Shown piece by piece: positions 45,189 to 54,851 of a stretch of 64,000 bases of DNA. The notes under the pieces were generated by a model. It was given only the letters and a program-made list of their open reading frames with translations, was not told where the DNA came from and ran no database searches. Source of the stretch: Coraliomargarita algicola (lineage in GTDB: Bacteria; Verrucomicrobiota; Verrucomicrobiia; Opitutales; Coraliomargaritaceae); the NCBI RefSeq assembly GCF_033878955.1, contig NZ_CP138858.1, forward strand, positions 248,001 to 312,000. The letters run 5' to 3'. The first letter of the stretch is position 1; each line of letters opens with the position of its first letter. The position numbers and the translations under genes are program-made.

Positions 45189-46589
45189 ATGAATACCTCA
45201 GAAAATACACATAAGACTGGTTTTATTATTCTCATTTCCGTGGTGGCCACCATCGGCGGATTTCTTTTTGGATTCGATTCGGGGGTCATTAACGGCACCG
45301 TGGATGGACTCAAGACGGCGTTCGAATCCGATAGTGTGGCGACGGGGTTCAATGTCGCCTCGATGCTTCTGGGCTGTGCGGCCGGCGCCTTCCTCGCCGG
45401 CTCGCTGGCAGATAAGTTTGGGCGTCGTAGTATTTTAATTGTGGCCTCGGTTTTCTTCGCAGTTAGCGCGTGGGGGTCGGGCATCTCGATGTCGTCCGGC
45501 GAGTTTATTATCTATCGCGTCCTAGGCGGACTGGCCGTGGGGGCCGCTTCGGTGTTGGCGCCTGCATATATTAGTGAAGTGGCTCCCGCGAAATGGCGCG
45601 GTGCCTTGTCCTCCATTCAGCAAGTTGCGATCATTTCTGGGCTGTTCTTCGCCTTTCTGAGCAACTATCTCATCGCCAAGTCGGCGGGTAGTTCGTTGGA
45701 GGTATTTGCGATGGGCTATGAAGCATGGCGCTGGATGTTTTGGGTCGAGCTTGTGCCTGCGATTACGTTCTTAGTCGCCTTGTTGTTGATCCCCGAGAGT
45801 CCGCGTTATTTAGTGGCTAAGGGGGATCGCGAGAAGGCGGTGAAGGTGCTGCGCAAGCTGATGGGGGAACGTGCCGAGGCGAAGTATGATGAGATTCGCG
45901 ATTCGCTGTCGGGGGATCACCATCGTCCCAGCCTCAAGGATTTAATCGGCCCGCAAGGGATTCGTCCGATCGTTTTGGTTGGCATCGGTTTGGCGGTATT
46001 TCAGCAATTGGTGGGGATTAACGTGGTGTTTTATTACGGTTCGGTGCTGTGGCAGTCGGCTGGCTTTAACGAGGGTGATGCGCTCTTAATCAACGTAATC
46101 AGCGGTGCCGTCAGTATCGGTGCCTGTGTGGCCGCGATGGTCGCGATCGATCGAGTCGGGAGGAAACCGATGCTGGTGATCGGTTCGGTCGGGATGTTTG
46201 TGACTTTGGCTATCATGGCCGCGATCTTCGGCATGGCAGGGGTCGACGAAGCGGGCAATCTCCAACTGGAGGGCAGCGCGGGCCCGTGCGCGCTTGGAGC
46301 AGCGCTGCTCTATGTGATCTTTTTTAACTTCTCATGGGGCCCCGTGATGTGGGTGATGCTTGGGGAAATGTTTCCCAACCAGATCCGCGGTGCTGGCTTG
46401 GCCGTCAGTGGATTTGCTCAATGGACTGCGAACTTCGGTATCACGATGACTTTCCCCATGATGCTGGCAGGTGTTGGCCTCGGTGGCGCTTATGCCGTCT
46501 ATGCCGTTTGCGCATTCATCTCGATCTTCTTCATCCTGAAGTTCGTGCATGAAACCAAGGGTAAGGAGTTGGAACAAATGGAAGGCTAA
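45189..46589 (+). CDS. Sugar-porter-family MFS transporter
   Basis: The 466-residue membrane protein has 12 predicted helices. Family signatures are GGFLFGFDSGVINGT (first helix), ADKFGRRS between helices 2 and 3, PESPRYLVAKG after helix 6, AVFQQLVGINVVFYYG (helix 7) and DRVGRKP. These identify a GLUT/XylE-type proton symporter or facilitator for monosaccharides such as xylose, glucose, galactose or fucose. It follows the sulfatase by 87 bp and would import released sugars. The end abuts a dead LacI fragment on the other strand. Confidence 0.95.
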   Translation: MNTSENTHKTGFIILISVVATIGGFLFGFDSGVINGTVDGLKTAFESDSVATGFNVASMLLGCAAGAFLAGSLADKFGRRSILIVASVFFAVSAWGSGISMSSGEFIIYRVLGGLAVGAASVLAPAYISEVAPAKWRGALSSIQQVAIISGLFFAFLSNYLIAKSAGSSLEVFAMGYEAWRWMFWVELVPAITFLVALLLIPESPRYLVAKGDREKAVKVLRKLMGERAEAKYDEIRDSLSGDHHRPSLKDLIGPQGIRPIVLVGIGLAVFQQLVGINVVFYYGSVLWQSAGFNEGDALLINVISGAVSIGACVAAMVAIDRVGRKPMLVIGSVGMFVTLAIMAAIFGMAGVDEAGNLQLEGSAGPCALGAALLYVIFFNFSWGPVMWVMLGEMFPNQIRGAGLAVSGFAQWTANFGITMTFPMMLAGVGLGGAYAVYAVCAFISIFFILKFVHETKGKELEQMEG

Positions 46590-46592
46590 ATT

Positions 46593-46700
46593 GCGCGTTG
46601 CCGATGAAACGTCAGATTGATCACGTATGCAACGTGACACCGTCATCGCTGAGACTCCAGCTAGCTTGGCGACTTCTATAAGAGTAGTGTGACTTTGCAT
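46593..46700 (-). pseudogene. 5'-terminal scrap of a LacI-family regulator gene
   Basis: Thirty-six codons on the minus strand start with ATG at 46700 and read IEVAKLAGVSAMTVSRCIRD then QSDVSSATR, the helix-turn-helix of a LacI regulator. Homology ends 3 bp from the transporter stop codon. The following codons simply read through the transporter gene backward. The rest of the regulator has been lost. Confidence 0.8.
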
Positions 46701-47008
46701 GGTAGAATGAAGATCAACTTTGAGTGGGTTGATTCATTGGCATTCTGACTCGCTGAGGCTTGACATCAAATTTTAATAATCAGATGAAGTGCTTTTTTAT
46801 TAAGTTGAAACTCGGTCTTAATGAATTCGCCCACCAGCGAGTGCTATCGTCTTTATAGGCGAGCAATCCGTATAGCGCTAATGGGTTCCAGTTCGTTCCC
46901 AAGACGGCATCCAAAAGTTGAACAAGCCACCTCCGAGTGAGGAGTCAATTGAATTGACGAATATACTTGTTATTATAACAGTCAATTTTCATCATCATTT
47001 ACTGTTAT
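46701..47008. promoter_or_regulatory. Intergenic region with two palindromes upstream of a LacI regulator gene
   Basis: No gene lies in these 308 bases. Near the next start are two perfect odd-length palindromes: GTCAATTGAATTGAC at 46944-46958 and TGTTATTATAACA at 46968-46980, with centres 23 bp apart, followed by partial repeats GTCAATT at 46981 and CTGTTAT at 46992. These are candidate autoregulatory operators for the LacI gene starting at 47009. The rest of the region shows nothing recognisable. Confidence 0.55.
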
Positions 47009-48127
47009 ATGGCTAAACAACCACGCGCTCGAACCTTACAAGATATCGGTGACATCACCGGTGTCAGTGCCATGACGGTTTCACGTGTTTTACGTGGCTC
47101 TGGTCGTGTCAAGGCGGATACTCGCGATCGTATTTTGAAGATTGCCGCGGAGTTTGGCAAAGAACCGATAGGCCCTTTGAGTAATGGATCCAGTGGCATT
47201 GCGGAGACTAGCGATTTGCGTCTGCTGGTACTTGTTACAGCGGTTGAAAAAGCATCGATGGAAACGGGAGAGTCTTTTGGGGGCGAAGTTGCTGGTGCTT
47301 TAACAGGACGACTCGAGCAAAATGGAGGGCAATTGGATTACCTTTGTCCAAAGGATTTGAATGAGGTGGAAGAGTTTGTCGCGCGCCGTCGTGTGCATGG
47401 AGTCGTGCTGCGTACTTTAATCCCGAATCATTGGTTAGAATCGCTGGAAACTCGTTGTGCGGTGATTTATGCAGCCAGTCATGATTTTCAGTCAAAAGTC
47501 GATGCAGTTTACTCGAATGAGAACCGTTCCGCGGCTCAAATCTATCAAAAGCTGCAAAGTTTAGATCATCGGCACATCATGTGGTGCGGTTTGATTGATC
47601 GTCACCAACCGGGGGATCTTAGGTTGTTTGAATCATTAGATAGTGAGTATGCTACGGAGCGATTTGCCTCTTCAGTCCATGGGGTGCGGCATGCCGCTTG
47701 GGCAAATTTAGTTTACTGTCAGACTAAAGAGCAGGGGATGTGCCATAAATTTATTGTCCTGGAGCGTGACTGGAACAAGTGCTCCTTGGATGATATGGCC
47801 AATCAGTTTCTCGATAAGTTTTTTAAGTTGAAGCAAAGACCGACTGCGCTTGTTGTCGATTGCGATCCTCTGGCTGAGGCCATGGAGCGGCTGCTTAATG
47901 ACAGGGGTGTATCAGTGCCTCAGGATGTTTCAATTGTTTCCTATGGGGGAAGCAAGGGGGCGTTGAGCGGGAAATTTGCTTCGATTGATTTACCGATGGC
48001 AGAGATTGCTGGATGTATTCCTGAGTTAATTCGTCGCCGTTTGAGCGCGCCGCACGCCCCCGCCGTGAGTATGCAGTTTGAAGCGGTTTTATTGGATGGG
48101 GCGTCTTTGGGCCCAGCGCCAAACTGA
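47009..48127 (+). CDS. LacI-family transcriptional regulator
   Basis: The product is 372 residues. The N-terminal LacI helix-turn-helix (about 10-45: LQDIGDITGVSAMTVSRVLR) and hinge are followed by a periplasmic-binding-protein-like sugar-sensing domain (about 70-365). Late motifs include ALVVDCDPLAEAMERLLNDRGVSVPQDVSIVSYGG. It is expected to repress or activate neighbouring transport and hydrolase genes in response to a sugar. It converges with the minus-strand beta-helix gene (26 bp apart). Palindromes just upstream suggest it controls itself. Confidence 0.92.
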   Translation: MAKQPRARTLQDIGDITGVSAMTVSRVLRGSGRVKADTRDRILKIAAEFGKEPIGPLSNGSSGIAETSDLRLLVLVTAVEKASMETGESFGGEVAGALTGRLEQNGGQLDYLCPKDLNEVEEFVARRRVHGVVLRTLIPNHWLESLETRCAVIYAASHDFQSKVDAVYSNENRSAAQIYQKLQSLDHRHIMWCGLIDRHQPGDLRLFESLDSEYATERFASSVHGVRHAAWANLVYCQTKEQGMCHKFIVLERDWNKCSLDDMANQFLDKFFKLKQRPTALVVDCDPLAEAMERLLNDRGVSVPQDVSIVSYGGSKGALSGKFASIDLPMAEIAGCIPELIRRRLSAPHAPAVSMQFEAVLLDGASLGPAPN

Positions 48128-48153
48128 TTGATAGGATGTCTCGTTATGGTGGC

Positions 48154-50814
48154 TTAAAGATCGAGTAATTCCACTTGATCGATATAGAGCACTGTGTCGG
48201 GTTTGACGATCGCTCCGTATCCTTTATTGGCAAAGCTAAACGAGTCGATTTGGTGCCAGCCGATAGGGGATCTCGCGGCGCTGAATTCGGGGTAAGACAG
48301 AGGAACTATGAAGTGCTTCCAGCCTGTCCAGTCGATGTCTATTCGTGTGTTGTAGTAGTCGCTACCAGTTGATGCGGTATTCTCAGAAGGAACAATTATC
48401 ACTACTCTGGCGTTATTTGCGACTTCGGAATACATCCAGAAGCTCAAAGTGTTAAAGCTACTCCAGTCGTTTGTTGGTAATGTGCTTAGCTTAAAGAAAT
48501 TGTAAGCATCTAAATGCGCGTTCTGCCACTTCGCGGCTACGTTTCCAATGACTGAGTAGGCGAGCACTGCTTCGGAGTTTGACCAGTTTGTGATGGTGTC
48601 GTTTTCATTCAGTAACTCAAGTTGTGTGGATTGAGTCAATCGAAGCTGATCTATGTAGAGCACTGTGTTACTCTTAATGACCGCTCCATAACCTTTGTTG
48701 GCAAAAAGAACGGAGTCGATTTTATACCATCCTAAGGGGGAGCGTGCTTTGCTGAATTCGGGATAGTTTAGCGGGAACTCAAACTTCTTCCATCCTGTCC
48801 AGTCGACTGTCACAAGTTTGTGGTAGTAGTCACCGCCCGTGGTTGCGGGATTTTCCGATGGAATGACGATTGCGAACTTCGCATCATTGGCTACGTCAGA
48901 ATACATCCAGAAGCTGAGTGTGTCGTATCCAGACCAATCCGAAGGTGGCTCTGTTAGCTTGAAGTTATTATAGGCGTCCAGATTGGCACCCGCCCACTGT
49001 GCCGCAAAAGTGCCAGCTTGAGTGGGAGAGCTCACCTCGGTGGCATTGCTCCACTCGGCAATGGTAAAGCTTTCATCTAGCAATTCTATGTAACCCTGAT
49101 CAGCGACTGTTAATTTATAGCTTGGTGTACTGGGTGCCCAGCTTGAAATCGATGCAGGGTCTCCGAATTCGGGGATGGATGCATAGGTGTCTAGCAGTGT
49201 TTGGTAGACCGCATCTCGTGATAGAAATTGCTCGTTTGTGCTGGTTGCGTAAAGGGCTTCATCACCAATTCGATCTCGAGCCTGAGCCATATAGAGTGAG
49301 CGTGGGTAAACCGGAACGTCCGTTGATTCAACAAAGCCAGGGGAACCATAGCCGTAATAGTTTTTGATGGCTGGGTCAGAATGGACTCCATTGATGATAG
49401 TGCCAACTACCCAGTTCGTGCCAAGGTCGGATGGAGGGCTGTTGAGCCAAATTTCAGGTTCCCACCAGCGTTTGTTTTCGGAAACACAATTCCAAAGTGC
49501 GTTGTTGGCAGAGGATTGTCCATGACTACCTAGCAAACCGTGTAGTTTAAACATGGAGTCGCTATAGACATTATCGAAAAGAATGCCACTGCTCCATCTT
49601 TGATGGGGTTCGGATGACAGATGACCGTTTTTAGAGTAGCTGTGTAGGAAGGTGTTATTGCTTTTCGGGCCGTTGGTTGAGTAAGCGTGACGAGCTCCGC
49701 GTGTGAAGCAACGTTGGACTAGCATATTACTGCCATCCATACAGAAGTAGTACTCTCGGCCACCAGAATGATGTGTCGGGGTGTCCCGTGATACGCCATC
49801 GAGCATCGCACAGTCTTGCACTGTGATTCGGTTGCAATTTGTCCAAGTATAAACGAATGAAAAACGATAAAAGAAGCCAATGCACCGTTGCACCCAGCAG
49901 TCTTTCGCTTGTGAGAAGCGAATGGCAATGTTGGCGTGATCTTCATGATTATAGTAGTCGTCATCATCTTGTTTGACATCCCTATTATAGTCTGAAACGA
50001 ACATGATATTCTCGATGCCAATATTGCTAAGGCGTGCATCGGATCCGATAACTCTTACCTTTGCGGTTGCGAATCCGTTGCCATTATCCACAATTGAAGT
50101 CAGCGGCGAATCGAGCCCAATACTATTAGTAATTGTGTCGATCGACAGAACGATGCGCTCCCATTTTAATGTGAAATCTTCGGGATTCCAGTAGCTGTCG
50201 AGGCCTAGCTCATCGATCCAGTCTTGTGTGTGCTCCGCATAGATAAAGATTGTTTGCCCTACGCTTAATGCAGAGCTGTCTGCTACTGTGACGAAGTTTT
50301 CTCCGACTGGTACATAGCTGTCAGTTATGTCAGTTAAGTAGCTGCTCCCAATGCCGCCAGCAAGTGGCCCAATAGAGATCGTTGTGGATTGGGTTGTGCC
50401 TTGATGGAAGAAGATGGTTCCATCTTTGCCAGCTCCGGATCCACGTATGACGACTCCACTCTGATTGATACTGAGTTTGCTCGTGATGTCATAGGTGCCA
50501 GGTTCGAGCAATACGACACCGCGGAAGCCGTCACTGTCGAGTGGCATTGCCTCCACTGTATCAATTGCGTTTTGGATGTTTGCAGTATCGTCGCCCGCGA
50601 TTGGCGAAACAGTAGCTTTAATCGGAATTACGTTGGGTATGGGGACCGTCCCTAGTTTGTAGCCAGCGTAGGAGTAATCGGGGAGACTATTTCCGTAGCT
50701 GTCGGCCGAGTAAGCTAGGTAACCGTCGGTATGGCGAGTGGTTAGACTGCTTGTCGCAGCCGTTGCCGCTTGAATGAAGATTGCTAGACTGAGTAGGCAA
50801 GAATGGAATTTCAT
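48154..50814 (-). CDS. Secreted pectate-lyase-like beta-helix protein with duplicated C-terminal domain
   Basis: The start chosen is ATG 50814 (MKFHSCLLSLAIFIQ, a clear signal peptide), giving 886 residues; the frame is open 41 codons further upstream, overlapping the end of the previous gene. Residues about 20-560 form a pectate_lyase_3-type helix (DDTANIQNAIDTV, GVVLLEPGTYDI, VVIRGSGAGKDGT). Two ~150-residue beta-sandwich domains follow in tandem. Both carry LDAYN-FKL, SFWMYS-VAN, VPSEN, DWTGWK, YPEF--ARSP-GW and NKGYGA, as in carbohydrate-binding modules. It is last in a minus-strand run with the toroid-like protein 58 bp upstream. Lyase versus hydrolase activity cannot be decided. Confidence 0.75.
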   Translation of the reverse strand: MKFHSCLLSLAIFIQAATAATSSLTTRHTDGYLAYSADSYGNSLPDYSYAGYKLGTVPIPNVIPIKATVSPIAGDDTANIQNAIDTVEAMPLDSDGFRGVVLLEPGTYDITSKLSINQSGVVIRGSGAGKDGTIFFHQGTTQSTTISIGPLAGGIGSSYLTDITDSYVPVGENFVTVADSSALSVGQTIFIYAEHTQDWIDELGLDSYWNPEDFTLKWERIVLSIDTITNSIGLDSPLTSIVDNGNGFATAKVRVIGSDARLSNIGIENIMFVSDYNRDVKQDDDDYYNHEDHANIAIRFSQAKDCWVQRCIGFFYRFSFVYTWTNCNRITVQDCAMLDGVSRDTPTHHSGGREYYFCMDGSNMLVQRCFTRGARHAYSTNGPKSNNTFLHSYSKNGHLSSEPHQRWSSGILFDNVYSDSMFKLHGLLGSHGQSSANNALWNCVSENKRWWEPEIWLNSPPSDLGTNWVVGTIINGVHSDPAIKNYYGYGSPGFVESTDVPVYPRSLYMAQARDRIGDEALYATSTNEQFLSRDAVYQTLLDTYASIPEFGDPASISSWAPSTPSYKLTVADQGYIELLDESFTIAEWSNATEVSSPTQAGTFAAQWAGANLDAYNNFKLTEPPSDWSGYDTLSFWMYSDVANDAKFAIVIPSENPATTGGDYYHKLVTVDWTGWKKFEFPLNYPEFSKARSPLGWYKIDSVLFANKGYGAVIKSNTVLYIDQLRLTQSTQLELLNENDTITNWSNSEAVLAYSVIGNVAAKWQNAHLDAYNFFKLSTLPTNDWSSFNTLSFWMYSEVANNARVVIIVPSENTASTGSDYYNTRIDIDWTGWKHFIVPLSYPEFSAARSPIGWHQIDSFSFANKGYGAIVKPDTVLYIDQVELLDL

Positions 50815-50872
50815 TGGGGTATTTGTTAGGGGAGGAGGGCGGGCGAAATGGGGTGCGCTATTGCGCTTTGAG

Positions 50873-53734
50873 TCAGTGATTTTGAGCCATTTCATTGAAA
50901 GTGACTGGCTCAAACTCGAACCATGTCCATGCACCATCGGTGCTTATGGGGACTGTCAGCCGCTGAGTGGCTTTTTTGACGGAAGGGCTTACTTTGCCAG
51001 CATGAGTGCTTTGCCAATCGATTTTGACGCGACCTGTATCTGTAGTGAAAACTGCGGTGCTGGGGGCCATGAGCTTGATAGTGGCATCGGCTAGACGTGT
51101 GCTAAATGGCAGGTTTACGTAGCACTCTTCGATCGTTTGATCCGTTTTGAAGCTGACACCAATTCTGAGTGGGGATTGCGAATAGTCATACTTCCAGGTG
51201 ATGGTGCCGCGCGGCGATTCCAATTCAGAGGTAATTGTGTGCACCTTGTTGGAATCATTACTCTCTCGCTTGGCTCGCTCTCTGCCGGAATGGAAGAAGT
51301 CGCCGCTCGCAGTCGTTCCATAGATGGATGCAAAGGTGAGCTCTTCGGGCTTTGCAAAGTTCCGTGCTGTAGGGTTTTCTGTCGAAATCACAGAGTTTAA
51401 GAACGTGCCCGTGCCAGCTGTCCACAGGGCTGATGGGGCTCCGCCAGTAATGCTTTTGTGTCGCTTTAATTTGGTTCCGGCTACATCGCTAAATACCATT
51501 CCGTAAATGCCGTTTTGATTCCATGTCAGCATCCCAGGGAGTGTCCAAGTTTTGCCATCAGCCTCATAGGGAAGTTCGGCAGGTTCTACGATTTTTGGAA
51601 TTGAGAAGCATTTTACTAAATTGGCGACCCAGGTTCCGCTGCCCGATTCGTAGCCATCCGCTCCTTTCTTTAATCCATCTTCAATAGTTGCCCGAATCCA
51701 ATCGTCGCGATTCGCAATAAATGAGAAGGTGCCAGCCCCTCCTATTCCGCGTGTGGGATTTTTAGTTAAAGCGAAGCGAGCGGCCGAGAATGGGAATTCG
51801 GACTTCGTCATAATATCACCGGGATAGCCGATTCCGCCCAAATAGGCAGACTTGCGGGCGTTCATATGGTTGGGCCCGAAGATACCGCCGTCGGGTTGTG
51901 GCAACCAGAAGAAGCTAGTGAATCGCAAGTTGCGTTGAATTGCATTTTTGATCAGTGCCACGAGTTCGGGATCGGCGTTTGCGAGCTCACGATAGGTGTA
52001 GTAAGCAGTCGCGACACAGAAAGAATTAAGTTTATCGTAGTTACCATCGGGGCCGTAATCTTCGAGGTAGTATCCGCTTGGGTGGATGCCAAACTTGGAA
52101 CTGGGGCCGTAAGTGTTACCGTAGTAGGCTCTGGCTTGACGTTCAAAATAGCCGAGAAAGCGCTCTTCACCAGTAGCGAGATAGGTGTTGAGGTGCGCGA
52201 GCATCATGTGCGACCACTGGTTGGATTGGTAGGCTTGGAAATCTGCAAGCTTATCCCCGGCAGCCATTACGCCTTGTCGCCAGATTTCACGAGTCTCTGG
52301 GTCAAGATAAGATTGGAGTTCTAAGAACGGGTCAGCAAATGCGGAAGGAAATGCAAAGAATGCGTGAGTGATCGGGTAGACGCTTTTGAGTAGAGAGCCT
52401 TCACGCATTAAATCGTCCCCCTGTAGGTTGGAGATGTTGACCGTTGCGCCCAGTGTGGCGCGTTTTGTGAGCTCTTGACTTTGGTAGGCGGGGTTGAGCG
52501 GCGAGTCGAAGGTGATCGCGCCTGCGAACGCAGCAGGATCAAAGATGGCAGCTACGCCGAGCGGTCTAAAATCGTCTTCGGAGGTGGGGGCTGCTTTGGG
52601 ACTCCTGCGGGTGCTACCAAAATTGAGATCCATAATATCGTCTAGATATTTGTTTTGTTGGCGGACCTTGTACGCAATCGAGTTGAGTGCACCATATTTG
52701 CTGAAGCCGAGCACATGGACCCCTAGGTTGTCCAAGTCGTCGGGGATTTCTTGTGGAAATTGGAAGCTGAGGTCGCGGTCAATGGAGGCAGCTGTTTGGA
52801 TCGCTAATTCTCGTGCGCGTGCCTGAAGCGGGCCACCGACCCATTTGCCGTAGCTCTTAACCATACCACCTTTTAGTCTTTCAGCGGCTTCGGGAGTGGG
52901 GCAAAGGAGGCCTGGAACGCCTTCGACTGTGAGCACACCATCAAAGTCATTTCCGAGTGTCAGTTGCACGACCTCTCCCTGGGGTGTGGGGCGTGGGATC
53001 AGGCGGCCCGCGCGTTTGGCGGCATCGGGCTCGATTTCGGCTAGTGTCGTCTGTCCGGATCGATCTGATAATTTGATTGATGATGTATTCCCTTTATCGA
53101 TACCAACCATCATCAGGAATGCAGAAGGAGGTGCCCATAAGTAGGCATTGCCTGTGACACCGGGTGTGCGGGGCGTGGTTCCTAAAGACATTTCACCCCG
53201 GACGCCCCAGATGTCGGTTTGAGGTAGACGAAATTCTATGATATCGTTGCTGCGTCCGCCGGAAAATGATAAGCGCCAAACGCCTGCTTGCGCATTTTCG
53301 ACACTTAATTCGGCGACACTGGTTTCTGAGTTTTGGTCTGTAAATTCGAAATGTGCGGCTAATGTGCCATCTGGGGCGATTAGGCGTGCCAGTGCAATCG
53401 GTGTGTAAGGTTCCTTGTCGCGATTGCTTAGGCTAGTGCGTCGTGCGATGAGCACGCTGAGTTTACCGTCTGAATCGGGTTGTAGCTCTGCTAGCATACC
53501 GGCTCCTCGAACACTGCCCCCGATTACGTAGATGCGCGCTTGCTGCATTAGCGGGTAGGCGGCGGCTTGCTCGGCACTGGCGAGTGATCCCATCGGCGCA
53601 TCTGGTGTGCCGTCGCTATAGACCGCACTGCCGCCGTCTTCTTTAGCGTTAAGGTGTGCATATGCGGATGAGGCAGAGAGTGTGGAGGCGAATGCGAGTG
53701 CGCATACGCCGCTAACTAAACGAAGTGAAATCAT
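50873..53734 (-). CDS. Large secreted protein, probable (alpha/alpha)-toroid glycan lyase-like, family unknown
   Basis: The 953-residue product has a signal peptide to about residue 26 (SAYAHLN). Residues about 40-300 are beta-rich. A helical region (about 300-700) has repeating helix pairs with SNQWSHMMLAHLNTYLATGEERFL, RQARAYYGNTYG, NSFCVATAYYTYREL and NHMNARKSAYLGG, the general look of toroid polysaccharide lyases or GH88/GH105-like enzymes. The C-terminal 250 residues are beta. I could not match it to a PL or GH family. Its neighbours (beta-helix protein, GH43-like protein) and the GH105 gene beyond suggest action on a uronate-containing polysaccharide. Confidence 0.6.
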   Translation of the reverse strand: MISLRLVSGVCALAFASTLSASSAYAHLNAKEDGGSAVYSDGTPDAPMGSLASAEQAAAYPLMQQARIYVIGGSVRGAGMLAELQPDSDGKLSVLIARRTSLSNRDKEPYTPIALARLIAPDGTLAAHFEFTDQNSETSVAELSVENAQAGVWRLSFSGGRSNDIIEFRLPQTDIWGVRGEMSLGTTPRTPGVTGNAYLWAPPSAFLMMVGIDKGNTSSIKLSDRSGQTTLAEIEPDAAKRAGRLIPRPTPQGEVVQLTLGNDFDGVLTVEGVPGLLCPTPEAAERLKGGMVKSYGKWVGGPLQARARELAIQTAASIDRDLSFQFPQEIPDDLDNLGVHVLGFSKYGALNSIAYKVRQQNKYLDDIMDLNFGSTRRSPKAAPTSEDDFRPLGVAAIFDPAAFAGAITFDSPLNPAYQSQELTKRATLGATVNISNLQGDDLMREGSLLKSVYPITHAFFAFPSAFADPFLELQSYLDPETREIWRQGVMAAGDKLADFQAYQSNQWSHMMLAHLNTYLATGEERFLGYFERQARAYYGNTYGPSSKFGIHPSGYYLEDYGPDGNYDKLNSFCVATAYYTYRELANADPELVALIKNAIQRNLRFTSFFWLPQPDGGIFGPNHMNARKSAYLGGIGYPGDIMTKSEFPFSAARFALTKNPTRGIGGAGTFSFIANRDDWIRATIEDGLKKGADGYESGSGTWVANLVKCFSIPKIVEPAELPYEADGKTWTLPGMLTWNQNGIYGMVFSDVAGTKLKRHKSITGGAPSALWTAGTGTFLNSVISTENPTARNFAKPEELTFASIYGTTASGDFFHSGRERAKRESNDSNKVHTITSELESPRGTITWKYDYSQSPLRIGVSFKTDQTIEECYVNLPFSTRLADATIKLMAPSTAVFTTDTGRVKIDWQSTHAGKVSPSVKKATQRLTVPISTDGAWTWFEFEPVTFNEMAQNH

Positions 53735-53782
53735 GCTAATTTGTTGTATTTGGGATCAATTGTACTGCTTGTTTATCAGGAG

Positions 53783-54805
53783 TTACGTGTTCATTAGGGG
53801 AATGACATGTATCCAGGACTTCGTGGCATCGGTAAAGTTGATGGTCCCGTTGGACACGGCTGCTGCGAGAAATTTTGACTGGCCGTTTTCTATATGGAGA
53901 AAGGGACGCTCCAAGCTGCCGACGTCTCGTGATGTGCCATCGTTATATTCGATTGTACGTTTATAGGCAGTTGTTGGATTAGAGAGTGTCCAGGATTGCG
54001 CATCAGGTGATTGTGCATGAATGCCCGCGCCTGCTTGACCACTGAGCTCTCCACTCATATCTTTAGCAATCATATGGAAACCGTCGCTTTCCATCCAAAG
54101 GAAGGGGTCTTCAATTTCACCAAAAAGGTCGGTGCTAAAAATTGGCGTATCTTTGACGACTTGGTACGTGCCTAAGGGACTGTCCGCCTTGGCGATCCCG
54201 ATACTCATGGAGCCGTGAGTGTTGCCCTCATACTCTCTCGCTTTGAAGAGGAGAGTGACTTCTCCATTCGAGTGAATGTGTGGTGCGGGGTTGGATGTGA
54301 GAAAGCTGTAGAAACTGTTGGGTTGAGTCGTGAGAATAGGTTGATCCATACGAGTCCATGGTCCTTCGGGGCGATCGGCCCAAGCCACGCCGATTCGTTT
54401 CATCGAACGTGCGACGATGCACTGTGCGCTCTGCGTGGTGAGTGTGTGGTCTGCCTCCTCCAATGGATGCGTGCTGCCCATATAGTATAGATAATATTTG
54501 CCATCATGGCAGCGGATACTGGGGTTATGCGTAGAGCGACCATCCCAATATTGAGCACCGCGCTTTGCTAGCACGACTTCTGCAAATTCATAAGGACCTT
54601 CTGGTCGATCTGAGGTCGCACGGATGACTTCAGAGGCAACTAGCCATCCGGGGTGGAAGGGCAATGTCTTGGGCCATCGTGATACAAAGAGGTGCCAAGT
54701 TCCATCCGGGCCTTGTGTGATCGAAGGACACCAAAGCCAATAGTTATCATCATGATAACCATTGACCGGGGAGATTGGTGCAAACTGAAAAGTTGTTTCT
54801 GCCAT
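53783..54805 (-). CDS. Cytoplasmic beta-propeller glycoside hydrolase-like protein (GH43-like)
   Basis: The 340-residue protein has no signal peptide. Blade motifs WCPSITQGPDGTWHLFVSRWP, STHNPSIRCHDGKYYLYYMG, SNPAPHIHSNGEVTLLFKA, IEDPFLWMESDGFHMIAKD and LERPFLHIENGQSKFLAAA are those of a five-bladed GH43/GH130-type propeller. It probably processes a short oligosaccharide inside the cell. It lies between a truncated SGNH gene (46 bp) and the toroid-like gene (48 bp) in the minus-strand operon. Sugar specificity is unknown. Confidence 0.75.
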   Translation of the reverse strand: MAETTFQFAPISPVNGYHDDNYWLWCPSITQGPDGTWHLFVSRWPKTLPFHPGWLVASEVIRATSDRPEGPYEFAEVVLAKRGAQYWDGRSTHNPSIRCHDGKYYLYYMGSTHPLEEADHTLTTQSAQCIVARSMKRIGVAWADRPEGPWTRMDQPILTTQPNSFYSFLTSNPAPHIHSNGEVTLLFKAREYEGNTHGSMSIGIAKADSPLGTYQVVKDTPIFSTDLFGEIEDPFLWMESDGFHMIAKDMSGELSGQAGAGIHAQSPDAQSWTLSNPTTAYKRTIEYNDGTSRDVGSLERPFLHIENGQSKFLAAAVSNGTINFTDATKSWIHVIPLMNT

Positions 54806-54851
54806 CTTAGAAGTTATTTGGATTCGTTTCTATCTGGTGCTTAATGTTTTT

